Source of the DNA: JAFAZJ01 sp964437145
GTDB taxonomy: Bacteria > Pseudomonadota > Alphaproteobacteria > Reyranellales > Reyranellaceae
DNA: 64,000 nt
Direction: 5' to 3'
NCBI GenBank assembly: GCA_964437145.1
Contig: CAYTFW010000008.1
Coordinates: forward strand, 1 to 64,000
A program made the translations under genes and the position numbers. Shown piece by piece: positions 26,708 to 38,898 of the stretch. A model generated the notes under the pieces. That model saw nothing but the letters and a program-made list of their open reading frames with translations. It was not told the DNA's origin and made no database searches. The stretch's first letter is position 1; each line of letters starts with the position of its first letter.

Positions 26708-26836
26708 CTAGCGCCGCTCGCGCGGTGGGGGCGCCGCGTCGTGTCGGGCCGCATTCCGGCGCTCCATAAGGACCGCGCGGATCGCGACGGCGACGACACC
26801 GCCGCAGGTTAGCAGGATGACAAGACTGTCGATCAT
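26708..26836 (-). CDS. 42-residue membrane peptide upstream of the O-ligase
   Basis: MIDSLVILLTCGGVVAVAIR forms one membrane helix, followed by a basic proline-rich tail ending PPPRERR. It ends 13 bases before the O-ligase start, so the two are probably co-transcribed. Its ribosome-binding site is weak (GAAG). No family is recognised. It may be a small partner subunit or a spurious frame. Confidence 0.42.
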   Translation of the reverse strand: MIDSLVILLTCGGVVAVAIRAVLMERRNAARHDAAPPPRERR

Positions 26837-27059
26837 GTCTTCGTTTCGACGCGGAACGACGGCAAACAAAAGCGCGACGCCGCGCTGATTCCAGACCTTT
26901 TGACTTTATCTCTCAACTGACTACCAGTGATTTCTTAGCTAGCGGCCAACACATTCCGTATTACCTCAACTGAGCGCGGAAGTGGACCGAGTGGCGCCTG
27001 GCGAAGCGAGGCGTGACAGAGCAAGTCCTCTCCGTAGCGGGAAAGCCTGATCGGGCAAC

Positions 27060-27400
27060 TTCTCACAGATGTACAGATGACCGCGAAGAGAAGGGATGTC
27101 GAGGGCTTCGAGGCAGAATCGCCTGGCTCTGAGCCAGGATGCGGTCACCGATTTGTGGATTCGGTTGGCGCGCTCGAGTTCGCGGGTGGATCGACGGGCG
27201 CCAGGAAGAATCCGATTGAAGGCCGAAGTGGGTTGAAGGCCGGCGCCACCGCGGGTGCGTGTCTGGCCGGCGCGGGATTAGCGGAGTTCGGTGCCTGGCG
27301 TAGTTGTCCGCCCCGAGGTGGAGTTCCAGGTCGCTCGGCACGCAGATCTCGCTCCGAGGCTGGCGACGGAAAAGCGCAGTTCATGCGCGTCGCGGATGTA
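27060..27400 (-). mobile_element. Decayed IS630-family transposase fragment
   Basis: Minus-strand translation gives DLELHLGADNYARHRTP followed by HPRW, closely matching the IS630-family DDE block (DLxLHLxxDNYxTHKxP...HPRW). Downstream similarity continues in other frames (RFFLAPVD, IGDRILAQ), showing frameshifts. No terminal repeats or intact ORF could be found. It is a dead remnant. Confidence 0.55.
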
Positions 27401-27935
27401 GCGGGCATCCCGGGCGACGGCGGCGAGGGGCAAGTGATGCGGCGACCAGTCAACCGTCGTTCGCCGGAGCCGATAACAAGGACCACCGCCTCCGGCCGCT
27501 CCCATAAGGCAATCCAAATAGAACGGCCGGTTCGGGATTGGTACCTCGGCAAGGCGACTGTCGAAGCGCCGATAAGCTCGCCTTAGCCCACCAGTGGTGT
27601 TATCAGATCCACTGCAACTACTAGTCCTTGTGTGGACTGCCTCACCGGCTTATCGGCCGGTTGGAAAGATGGAGCGAAATTCTGAGTTTTCGGACGCTGA
27701 TCGGGCGGCCGCAATCGGACTGCGCTGGGCCCTGATCATCTCCAGGTGTGTCTTCCGCGCAACAGAAATATCGCAGGTCGGAATTATGGCGCAACCGCCA
27801 CGATCTGGATGCGGGGATTAGGAGGACAAACCGCCGATCACACCGTCGTTTCGGTGCAGGCGATGGTCGCTAGGGGGCGGCGGCACGTCAAACCCAACTA
27901 TTTAATGTTTCTATTCAATTGAATAATTGAATTTT

Positions 27936-28114
27936 CTCAACTAAGCTCTGAATATTCTCTACGAGTTGATCAAGTTCATTTATTTCAAACGATCTTAACT
28001 ACATCATTCGATTGTACTACCTCAACCGAGCCTCACTACCCCGACTGAGCTTATTTTTGCCTCAATCGAGCTTAATTACGTCGGCCGAGCAAATTCCCTT
28101 AACCCGAGCCAAGG
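27936..28114 (+). repeat. Degenerate 19-bp tandem repeat array upstream of the giant gene
   Basis: Successive units at 27984, 28003, 28021, 28040, 28061, 28080 and 28099 are 18-21 bases long and fit a consensus near CTCAACCGAGCTTAACTAC. The core GAGC recurs at 28028, 28047, 28068, 28087 and 28106 (spacing 19, 21, 19, 19). A further CTCAACTAAGC lies at 27936. Many cores are small inverted repeats (CTC-N4-GAG). The spacing of about two helical turns would put the sites near one DNA face. Confidence 0.6.
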
Positions 28115-28205
28115 AGTGTGCCGCGAAGCGCCCTTCACCTCCCCCGAGGGGTGCATATGACCCAGGAATTAAGCCACGGCAGAGGCATTAGCAGGGAGAT
28201 CGAGC

Positions 28206-31200
28206 GTGGATTTCAGCCTTCAAAACGCAGCAACGGCCAATAGCGCCACACAATACATCCGTTTTAATCAGATTTTCGCCAAGGGGGACCTGCCCCAGGG
28301 CCAATCGCTTAGCGCCGTGGTCGGCACGCAGACCGTGCCGCTACAGATGGACGTGCTGACCCGCTACGACGACGGTTCGGTGAAGTCGGCCATCCTGACG
28401 ATGGCCGCGCCGACTGTCGCCGCAGGCGCCACGATCGACGGCACCCTGGTGGTGGGTGGCCCTGCGGCGGGGGCAGCCATCGCGGCCAATGCGGCGTTGG
28501 CGCAAGGCTATGATCTTGCGGTCAACATGAATATATCGGGCTTCGGCGCGACGACGATCAATGCCGCGCAGCAGCTCGCCAATGCCGTCGCCAGTGGCGA
28601 TTTCGAGGTTCTCCGCCAGGGTCCGTTGGCGACCGAAATTCGCTTCGACGTGGCGATTACCCGCGCGCTGCGCCTCACCTTCGACGGCGTCACCTATGCC
28701 GACGGNNNNNNNNNNGCGGCGTCACCAGCTTCAGCAAGACCAACCTGACGCAGCACCAATTCCAGGTCTGGGCGCAGGACGTCACCCAGGACAGCAGTGC
28801 CCGGCAGACGCTGAATGTCCGGCATGACATCGACTACCTGCAGCAGACCGGCGCCATCTGGAGCTACGACCTCACCGCCTCGGTGGGCGCGGCGCCCTCG
28901 GTGCCAGCGGGCTGGACCAACGTGCTCGGCGTCAACGGGTTTAACCAGTACATGCCGACCACCGGCGGGCGGCCCGACATCGGCCCGACCACCGCGACGA
29001 ATGCGCATTGGCTGATCACGCAAGATGCTTCATCCGCGACCTACGCGCTCGCCCAGGCGCAGGCCGCGGGTAGCATTCCCTGGCATTACTACGACACGGC
29101 GAAAGGCCATTACCTCTCGGTCACGGACTATCCCACGCTGTGGATCGACCCGCGTGGCGACGTCAGACCGACCCAGATCGACAGTGGCCAATCGGGCTGG
29201 ACCACCGATCGCGCGCACACCCCCGACGTTTCCTACGTCGCCTGGCTGCTGACCGGCGACCGCTACCATCTCGACATGCTGAACGCCCAGGCCTCCTGGG
29301 TGATCGCCAACACCTGGAGCGCGCCGCGGCAGGACGCGGATGGCATCCTCGTCAATGGGATCGATCAAGAGCGCGAGCAGGCATGGTCGCTACGCACGGT
29401 GCAGGAAGCCGCCTACGCCAATCCCGACGGCTCCTACGAGAAGGCGTATTTCACGCAGATCGCGAATAACAACTGGGCCTGGCTGCGCGCCCACACGGTG
29501 ACGCTCACCGCCGCCCAGGGCGAGGTCCACGGCTATATCGAAGGCGACGGTCGCGACATCACGGTGACGCCACCCTGGCAGCAGGACTTCTTCGCCAGCA
29601 CCAGCGCCCTCGCCGCGCTGCACGGCAACGCCGATGCGCGTGCCGTGCTGAAGTGGCAGGCGAATTTCCTGAGCGGGCGCTTCCTGTCGCCCGACATCGA
29701 TCCCGATGCCGGCGCCGGCTACCTCTTGAACGTCTATAACAACAACGGCGTGCCTTTGACCACCTGGGCCGCGGTGAGGGCGGCCACGATCGCCGCCGGA
29801 AACTACGCGACCAGTCCGACCGAAGGCTACTATTCGGCGCTCGCCGCCATGAGCAACGCCAACATCATCACCGTGTTCGCCGGCGGAGAGGACCCCACCG
29901 ACCACCGCGTCGCGGCCGATGCGATGCGCGCCTATGGCTGGATCCTGGGCTCCGGCAGCCAGGATCTGCGCGCTGATCTTCAATACCAGATCGCTCCGCG
30001 CATGGCCGACGGCACGCAGATCGGCGTCACGGAAATGCGCGTCGTGGCCCCCACGGCGCAGAACACCACGCTCACCTTCACCGGCAACAACGTCTTCGTC
30101 TATGACAAGGGCGTCGGCCGCACCACGCTGATCGGCACGACCGGCGCTGACGTGCTGATCGACAATTCGACCGGTGGCGGCGACCGGCTGGACGGCCGGG
30201 CCGGCGACGACTATCTGATCGGCGGCACCGGCACCAATGTCTTCGCGCCGGGCGACGGGCAGGACTACGCCCTGATCCGCGGCGGCGCGGCGCGCGTCGA
30301 GGTCAACGCCCAGAGCCCTGGACGGATCGAGATCGAGGGCTTTCGGCCTGGCACGGACATCATCGCGCTGACCGGCTCGGCCTCGCTCACCGCAGTGCTC
30401 GCCTCGGCCCGCTCGGACGGGTATGGCGGCACGCTGCTGACCATCTCGCCCACACGAACCATCCGGCTGAACGGCCTTGCGCCGTCCAGCGTCACCGCGG
30501 GCATGTTCGACGTCAGCGGCACCAACCAGGCCGACATCATTCAGGGCACCAACGGGGCGGACACGCTGGTCGGCACCACCGCCGCCGAGATGCTGCTCGG
30601 CTTGGCCGGTAACGACTCGCTGTTCGGCGGCCTGGGCAACGACATACTGGACGGCGGCGCCGGCAACGATGTCATCGACGGCGGCTCGGGTTCCGACGTG
30701 GCCGCGTTCTCCGGCAACTGGAGCGCCTACACGATCACGGAGTCCGGCGGGACGACGACCCTGGTCGGTCCCGATGGCACGGACCGGGTCAGCGGCGTCG
30801 AGCAGTTCCAGTTCGCCAACGGCACCTTCGCGGCGGCCGCGATCGTCAACGACGCGCCGAACGCGACCAACGACACCAACGGTAGCGATACAGTGCGCGA
30901 GGGCGGCACCGGCGACGTCACCGGCGATCCGTCGGCGTCGGGCAATGTGCTGACCAACGACAGCGATGCCGACACGCCGCTGGGCGATACCTTGACCGTG
31001 ACCGGCGTGTCGAGCGTGAGCGAAGGCACCACCGGGACGCCGGGATCGGCGTTGATCGGCAAGTACGGCAGCCTGACGCTCAATGCCAACGGCACCTGGA
31101 CCTACACGCTCAACAACGCCGATGCCGACACCCAGGCGCTGGTGTCGGGCACGTCGGGTCAGGACGTGTTCTCCTACACGGTCAGAGATGTGCGCGGCGC

Positions 31201-34200
31201 GACCGATACCGCGCAACTCACCGTCACAGTCGCCGGCGCCAACGACGGGGCCGGGGCGTCGACCACCCTCAATGTCGGGGCCGGGCAGACCTATTCGACG
31301 CTGGCCGCGGCCGTCGCCGCCTCGCGTGACGGCGACACCATCGCCGTGCAAGCCGGCACCTATGTGAACGACTTCGCGACGATCACCAAGAAGATCACCA
31401 TCGTCGGTGTCGGTGGCATGGCGAACTTCGTCGCCACCGTGCCGCCACCCAACGGCAAGGGCATCCTCGTCACGCAGACCGACGTGACGATCCAGAATCT
31501 GAGCTTCTCCGGCGCGGCCGTGGCCGACATGAACGGCGCGGGCATCCGCTACGAGGGCGGCAACCTGGTCGTCATCGACAGCTATTTCCACAACAATCAG
31601 AACGGCATCCTGGGGAACGCCAGCCCCACCGGCACGATCCGCATCACCGGTTCGGAGTTCGCCAACAACGGCGCCGGCGATGGCTTTTCGCACAACTTCT
31701 ATGTCAATGACCTCGCCTCGCTGGTCATCGACGACAGCTACTTCCACGACGCCGATGTCGGCCACCAGATCAAGAGCCGCGCCCAATCCACCACCATCAC
31801 CAATACCCGCATCTATGATGGCACCGGCACGGGTAGCTACAGCATCGACATTCCCAATGGCGGCGTGGCCGTCATTCGCGACAACGTGATCCAGCAGGGG
31901 CAGAATTCGGACAACCCCGCCATCATTCACTTCGGTGGCGAAGGCACGGCCTATCCCGGCTCCAGCCTCACCATCGCCAACAACGTGGTGGTCAATGACC
32001 TGACCGGCAGCCCCAGTGTGCGCCTGCTGTCCAACGCCACGACCGTTACCGGCGCGATTTCCGGCAACAGCGTCTATGGCCTCACTGCGGGCCAGATCGC
32101 ATCGGGCCCGGCGAACGTCTCGGGCACGATCACCCTGTCCACGCGCCCCACGCTCGATACCAGCTCACCCTGGCTCGGTGGCGGTACCAATACCATCCAG
32201 GGTACCAACGGGGCCGACACGCTCGTGGGCACCGCCAGCGCCGAGACGCTGCTCGGTTTGGACGGCGCCGACACGCTCGACGGTGGCGACGGCGCCGACA
32301 GACTCGTCGGCGGGGCCGGCAACGACGTCATTGTCGGCGGCGCGGGCAATGACGTGGCCGTGTTCACCGGCAACTGGAGCGCCTACACGATCACGGAGTC
32401 CGGCGGGACGACGACCCTGGTCGGTCCCGATGGCACGGACCGGGTCAGCGGCGTCGAGCAGTTCCAGTTCGCCAACGGCACCTTCGCGGCGGCCGCGATC
32501 GTCAACGACGCGCCGAACGCGACCAACGACACCAACGGTAGCGATACAGTGCGCGAGGGCGGCACCGGCGACGTCACCGGCGATCCGTCGGCGTCGGGCA
32601 ATGTGCTGACCAACGACAGCGATGCCGACACGCCGCTGGGCGATACCTTGACCGTGACCGGCGTGTCGAGCGTGAGCGAAGGCACCACCGGGACGCCGGG
32701 ATCGGCGTTGATCGGCAAGTACGGCAGCCTGACGCTCAATGCCAACGGCACCTGGACCTACACGCTCAACAACGCCGATGCCGACACCCAGGCGCTGGTG
32801 TCGGGCACGTCGGGTCAGGACGTGTTCTCCTACACGGTCAGAGATGTGCGCGGCGCGACCGATACCGCGCAGCTCACCATCACCATCGCCGGCGCCAACG
32901 ATCCGGGCGGGGCGGCGCCGGATACCAACACCGGCGACCCGGTCAGCGAGGCCGGCGTCAACCCCGGCAACACGGCGTTCGCCGGCGATCCCTCGGCGAC
33001 CGGCAACGTGCTGACCAACGATACCGGCACCTCCAAGACGGTGACCACGACCGGCACGTTCACCGGAACCTATGGCACGCTGAGCCTGGCCGCCGATGGC
33101 ACCTGGGCGTACGCGCTCAATAACCCCGACGCTGACACGCAGGCGCTGCGGCAGGGCCAGTCCGTCGCCGACGTGTTCACCTACACGATGCGCGACGGCG
33201 CCGGTGTGAGCTCGTCGTCGACCCTGTCGGTGACGATCACCGGCACCAACGACGCGCCGGTCGCGGTGGCGAACACCAACGCCGGCGACGCGGTCAGCGA
33301 GGCCGGCGTCAACCCGGGCAACACGACGTTCGCCGGCGACGCCTCGGCCACCGGCAACGTGCTGACCAACGACACCGACGTCGACGCGGNNNNNNNNNNN
33401 NNNNNNNNNNNNNNNNNNNNNNNNNNNNNNNNNNNNNNNNNNNNNNNNNNNNNNNNNNNNNNNNNNNNNNNNNNNNNNNNNNNNNNNNNGCGACACCAAG
33501 ACGGTGACCACGACCGGCTCGTTCACCGGCACCTACGGCACGCTCAGCCTGTCGGCCAATGGCGCCTGGACCTACACGCTCAACAACGCCGATGCCGATA
33601 CGCAAGCGCTGACGCAGGGCCAGTCCGTGGCCGACGTGTTCAACTACACGATGCGGGACGCGTCCGGCGCGACCTCGTCGTCGACCCTGAGCATCACCAT
33701 CACCGGCACCAACGACGCGCCGGTGGCGGTGGCCGACACCAACGCCGGCGACGTGGTCAGCGAGAGCGGCGTCAACCCCGGCAACACCGCGTTCGCTGGC
33801 GACGCTACGGCCGCTGGCAACGTGCTGACCAACGATACCGACGTGGAGGCGGGCGACACCAAGACGGTGACCACGACCGGCTCGTTCACCGGCACCTACG
33901 GCACGCTGAGCCTGGCGGCCAACGGCGCCTGGACGTACACGCTCAACAACGCCGATGCCGACACGCAGGGGCTGCGGCAGGGCCAGTCCGTGGCCGACGT
34001 GTTCAACTACACGATGCGGGACACGTCTGGCGCGACCTCGTCGTCGACTCTGAGCATCACCATCACCGGCACCAACGACGCGCCGGTGGCGGTGGCCGAC
34101 ACCGTGTCCGCGCCGCAAAACGTCGCGACCACCTTCGCGGCGTCGACGCTACTGGGCAACGACACCGACGTCGATATCGGCGCTACGCGCACCATCGCCT

Positions 34201-36809
34201 CGGTGACGTCGGGCACAAACGGCACCGTCTCGCTCAACGCCGCGGGCAATGTCGTCTTCACGCCGACCGCCGGCTTCGCCGGCACGGCGACCTTCACCTA
34301 CACGGTCTCCGACGGCAGCGCGACCAGCGCGCCGATCGGCGTCACCGTCGATGTCGCTGGGCGACCCGACACCCTGAGTGGCGGGTCCGGCAGCGACACC
34401 CTGAGCGGCGACGCGGGCAAGGATACGTTGCGCGGCATGGGGGGCGGCGACACCCTGTTCGGTGGCGTGGACGACGACCGGCTCGAGGGCGGCGCCGGTA
34501 ACGACACGCTCAATGGTGGCGCGGGCGTCGACGTGATGTATGGCGGCACCGGCACCGATGTCTACATCGTCGACAACGTGAACGACGTGGTCATCGACTC
34601 CAGGACGCTGTACGCGCAGAACCTGGTTACAGGCGCGGTGGCGGGGTGGAATATCGACACCGGCAGCCTCGGCACCCAGACGGCGATGACGCGGCCGGGC
34701 ACCGGTTGGTTGTGGGCGGGTAACGCCGACTTCAATGGCGACGGCAGGGCCGACAACCTCTTCCGCAACGCCACCACCGGCGAGAACCTCGTCTGGTACA
34801 TCGGCGCCAACGGCGCGCAAAACGGATCTGCCTATCTGTCGATCGCGACCGTCGACCCCAGCTGGTCGATCGCCGGCGTCGGCGATTTCAACGGCGACGG
34901 CAAGACCGACATACTGTGGCGCAATGGCGGGGCCGGGCTGACCAGCCTGTGGACGATGGACGGCGTGACCGCCACGGCCACGACGATGTTGTCAGGTCAG
35001 AACGGCGCGCAGTGGCAGGTCGCCGGTGTCGGCGACTTCAACGGTGACGGCAAGGCCGACATCCTGTGGCGCAACCCGACATCGGGCCAGACCAGCGTCT
35101 GGCTGATGAACGGCACAACGGCCACGGCCACGCCCACGCTGTCGGCGAACGCGCCGGCCGGCTGGACTGTAGGCGCGGTCGGCGACTTCACGGGCGACGG
35201 CAAGGCCGACATCGCGTGGCGCACCAGCAGCGGCGGCACCGAGCTGTGGCAGATGGACGGCGCTACCCGCACCGCGGTCACGACGCCAGCTTCGGCGCTG
35301 CCCGCCAGCGACTGGCGCGTGGTGGGGATGGGCACGACCAACTCCGCGTTGCTCGAGGTCGACCGGGTCGAGAGCTCGGTGAGCTACACCATCGGCGAAG
35401 GCTTCGACCAATTGCTCCTGACAGGGTCTTCGGCGATCAACGGCACCGGCAACGCCGCCAACAACGTGGTCACCGGCAACAGCGCCGCCAATACCCTGTA
35501 TGGCATGGCGGGTAACGACTCGCTGTTCGGTGGTCTTGGCCTCGACGTGCTCTATGGCGGCGCCGGCAACGACACGCTCGATGGCGGTGCCGACGTGGAC
35601 ACCATGTTTGGCGGTGTCGGCAACGACGTCTACATCGTCGACAACGCGGGCGACGTCGCGTTCGAGGGCGCGGCGACAGCGACCAATGTGCTCTACGCGC
35701 AGAACATGGTCACGGGCGCGGTGGCGGGCTGGAGTATCGACGCGGGCAGCGCCGGCTCGCAGACAGCGATGATGCGGCCGGGCGCGAGCTGGCTGTGGGC
35801 GGGCAACGCCGACTTCAATGGCGACGGCAGGGCCGACAACCTCTTCCGCCACGTCACCACCGGCGAGAACCTCGTGTGGTATCTCGACGCCAGCGGCGCG
35901 CGCACCGGCTCGGCCAATCTGTCGATCGCGACCGTCGACCCCAGCTGGTCGATCGCCGGCGTCGGCGACTTCAACGGCGACGGCAGGACGGACATCCTGT
36001 GGCGCAACGACGGGGCCGGGTTGACCAGCCTGTGGACGATGAACGGCGTGACCGCCACATCCACCACCTTGCTGTCGATCCAGGTCGGCGAGCCGTGGCA
36101 GGTCGCCGGGGTCGGCGACTTCAACGGCGACGGCAGGGCCGACATCCTGTGGCGCGACCCGAGTTCCGGTTTGACTAGCGTCTGGCAGATGAACGGCGCG
36201 ACAGCCACGGCCACGACGCTGCTGTCGGCAAGCGCGCCGGTCGGCTGGGAGGTGGGCGCGGTCGGAGACTTCACCGGCGACGGTAGGGCCGACATCGCCT
36301 GGCGCACCAACAGCGGTGCCACCGAGCTGTGGCAGATGAACGGCGCCACGCGGACCGCGGTCACGACACCTTCCTGGACGCTGCCCGGCGGCGACTGGAA
36401 CGTGGTCGGTAAGGGGCAAGTCACCACCGTCTCGCTGGACCGGGTGGAGAGCTCGGTGAGCTACACCATCGGCGACGGGCTCGAGCAGCTGCTGCTGACC
36501 GGTTCCTCGGCGATCAACGGCACCGGCAACGCCGCCAACAACGTGATCATCGGCAACAGCGCGGCCAACACCTTGACCGGCGGCGCCGGCACCGACACCC
36601 TGACCGGCGGTGGCGGCGCGGACGTCTTCGCCTACGGCGCGGGTGACGGCAGCGATGTCATCACCGACTTCAGCGCCGCCCAGGGTGACAAGATCGACCT
36701 GACCGGCGTGACCTTCCAGAGCGCCAGTGGCAGCATCGCCACGCTCTCGAATGGCCAAACCATCACCGCCAGCAACGGCTACAACTGGGCGGCCGGCGAC
36801 TTCATCTGA
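28206..36809 (+). CDS. Giant modular RTX/VCBS/FG-GAP adhesin-like protein, two assembly gaps
   Basis: About 2,830 residues are visible, interrupted by Ns at 28706-28715 and 33390-33489; the frame changes across each. GTG start at 28206 with AGGGAG 7 bases upstream; no signal peptide. Order: a carbohydrate-active-like module homologous to the 20739 protein (to about 30110); RTX-like repeats (about 30130-30700, e.g. GNDILDGGAGND); a VCBS repeat (about 30850-31240); a beta-helix homologous to the 24154 protein (31255-32170); RTX (32195-32365); at least four VCBS repeats and a cadherin-like domain (to about 34350); RTX, FG-GAP, RTX, FG-GAP, RTX; and a serralysin-like end (DVFAYGAGDGSDVITDF). The calcium-binding nonapeptides and missing signal peptide point to type I secretion. 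No HlyB/HlyD-type exporter is in the window. Confidence 0.88.
28706..28715. other. Assembly gap (10 N) in the giant gene
   Basis: Codon phase before and after requires a true length of 3n+2, so 10 is a placeholder. Comparison with the 20739 paralogue suggests roughly 30 residues are missing between TYADG and GVTSFSK. Confidence 0.8.
30711..31215 (+). repeat. 505-bp perfect direct repeat, copy 1
   Basis: Identical base for base to 32367-32871 (offset 1,656) as far as I can read. It covers the end of an RTX block (NWSAYTITESGG) and a whole VCBS domain. Such identity inside otherwise diverged modules indicates recent duplication or gene conversion flanking the beta-helix. Confidence 0.85.
32367..32871 (+). 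repeat. 505-bp perfect direct repeat, copy 2
   Basis: Second copy of 30711-31215. The beta-helix module lies between the two copies, as would result from duplication around, or insertion with, that module. Confidence 0.85.
33035..34080 (+). repeat. 363-bp (121-codon) VCBS repeats
   Basis: KTVTTTGSFTGTYGTLSL...NDAPVAV units recur with a 363-base period (for example 33490 to 33853) at over 90% apparent identity. The 100-N gap lies inside the array. Confidence 0.8.
33390..33489. other. Assembly gap (100 N) inside the VCBS array
   Basis: Removing the Ns restores both the reading frame and the 363-base repeat phase (GACGCGG joins GCGACACC as in 33845-33860). The missing part is therefore zero or a whole number of repeat units. 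Confidence 0.8.
34600..36430 (+). repeat. Two FG-GAP cassettes inserted in RTX units
   Basis: Blocks at about 34600-35340 and 35685-36425 each begin LYAQN-VTGAVAGW and contain four GDFNGDG/GDFTGDG-type calcium-loop repeats (DFNGDGKTDILWRN style). Each block sits between DVYIVDN...DV and VESSVSYTIG, which are normally adjacent in an RTX unit. Confidence 0.8.
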
Positions 36810-36812
36810 GAT

Positions 36813-36853
36813 CTCGCGCTCCTGCCTCGGCTATCCGCAGGCCGGGGCGCGAG
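36813..36853 (+). terminator. Hairpin after the giant gene
   Basis: CTCGCGC (36813-36819) pairs with GCGCGAG (36847-36853), with an inner CCTGC/GCAGG stem (36821-36825 and 36837-36841). There is no T-run. It lies directly after the stop codon, so a terminator role is likely but not certain. It also precedes the convergent glmS end. Confidence 0.45.
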
Positions 36854-36938
36854 TAACCAGCGCAGTGTGAAGGGCGGCACCGACCTCGGCGCGTCTCGGG
36901 CGCGATCTCTGCGCATGCTCAAGCTGCCGAGCAGCGAG

Positions 36939-38762
<1,824 letters not shown>

Positions 38763-38880
38763 TCAGGGTTGCCGTCTTTCAAGTCGGTCAGGAAGCCTAG
38801 GGTTCCATGTCTTGGCGGAATTGTAACCGGCGCTTGCGGGTAGTTGACGCGCTCATAGGATGCGAAGGTCACGACGACGC

Positions 38881-38898
38881 TGACGGTGCGCCGTCGGC
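38881..38898 (-). terminator. Short hairpin after the DegT aminotransferase
   Basis: GACGG-TGCG-CCGTC at 38882-38895 lies immediately downstream of the aminotransferase stop on the minus strand. It is GC-rich without a T-run and separates the sugar operon from glmS. Confidence 0.4.

Larger units (their letters stand above)
26837..28205. other. 1.37-kb intergenic region, remnant-rich and AT-rich toward the giant gene
   Basis: No intact gene is supported. It holds an IS630-like remnant around 27060-27400, a strongly AT-rich stretch from about 27890 with the palindrome ATTCAATTGAAT (27913-27924), and a degenerate 19-bp repeat array. Related CTCAACTGAC/GAGC motifs also occur at 26922 and 26964. 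This is the presumed promoter region of the giant gene. Confidence 0.7.

Noticed and set aside
27077..27586. 169-codon plus-strand frame in the large intergenic region
   Set aside because: It runs antisense to the IS630-like remnant and reads as low-complexity Gly/Arg/Ser.
27936..28114. Possible CRISPR array
   Set aside because: Units are 18-21 bp, degenerate and without unique spacers; no cas genes are present.
29390..31930. 846-codon minus-strand frame opposite the giant gene
   Set aside because: Shadow of the RTX/VCBS coding sequence; repeats such as VGAGDGDG arise from the complement of the repeat DNA.
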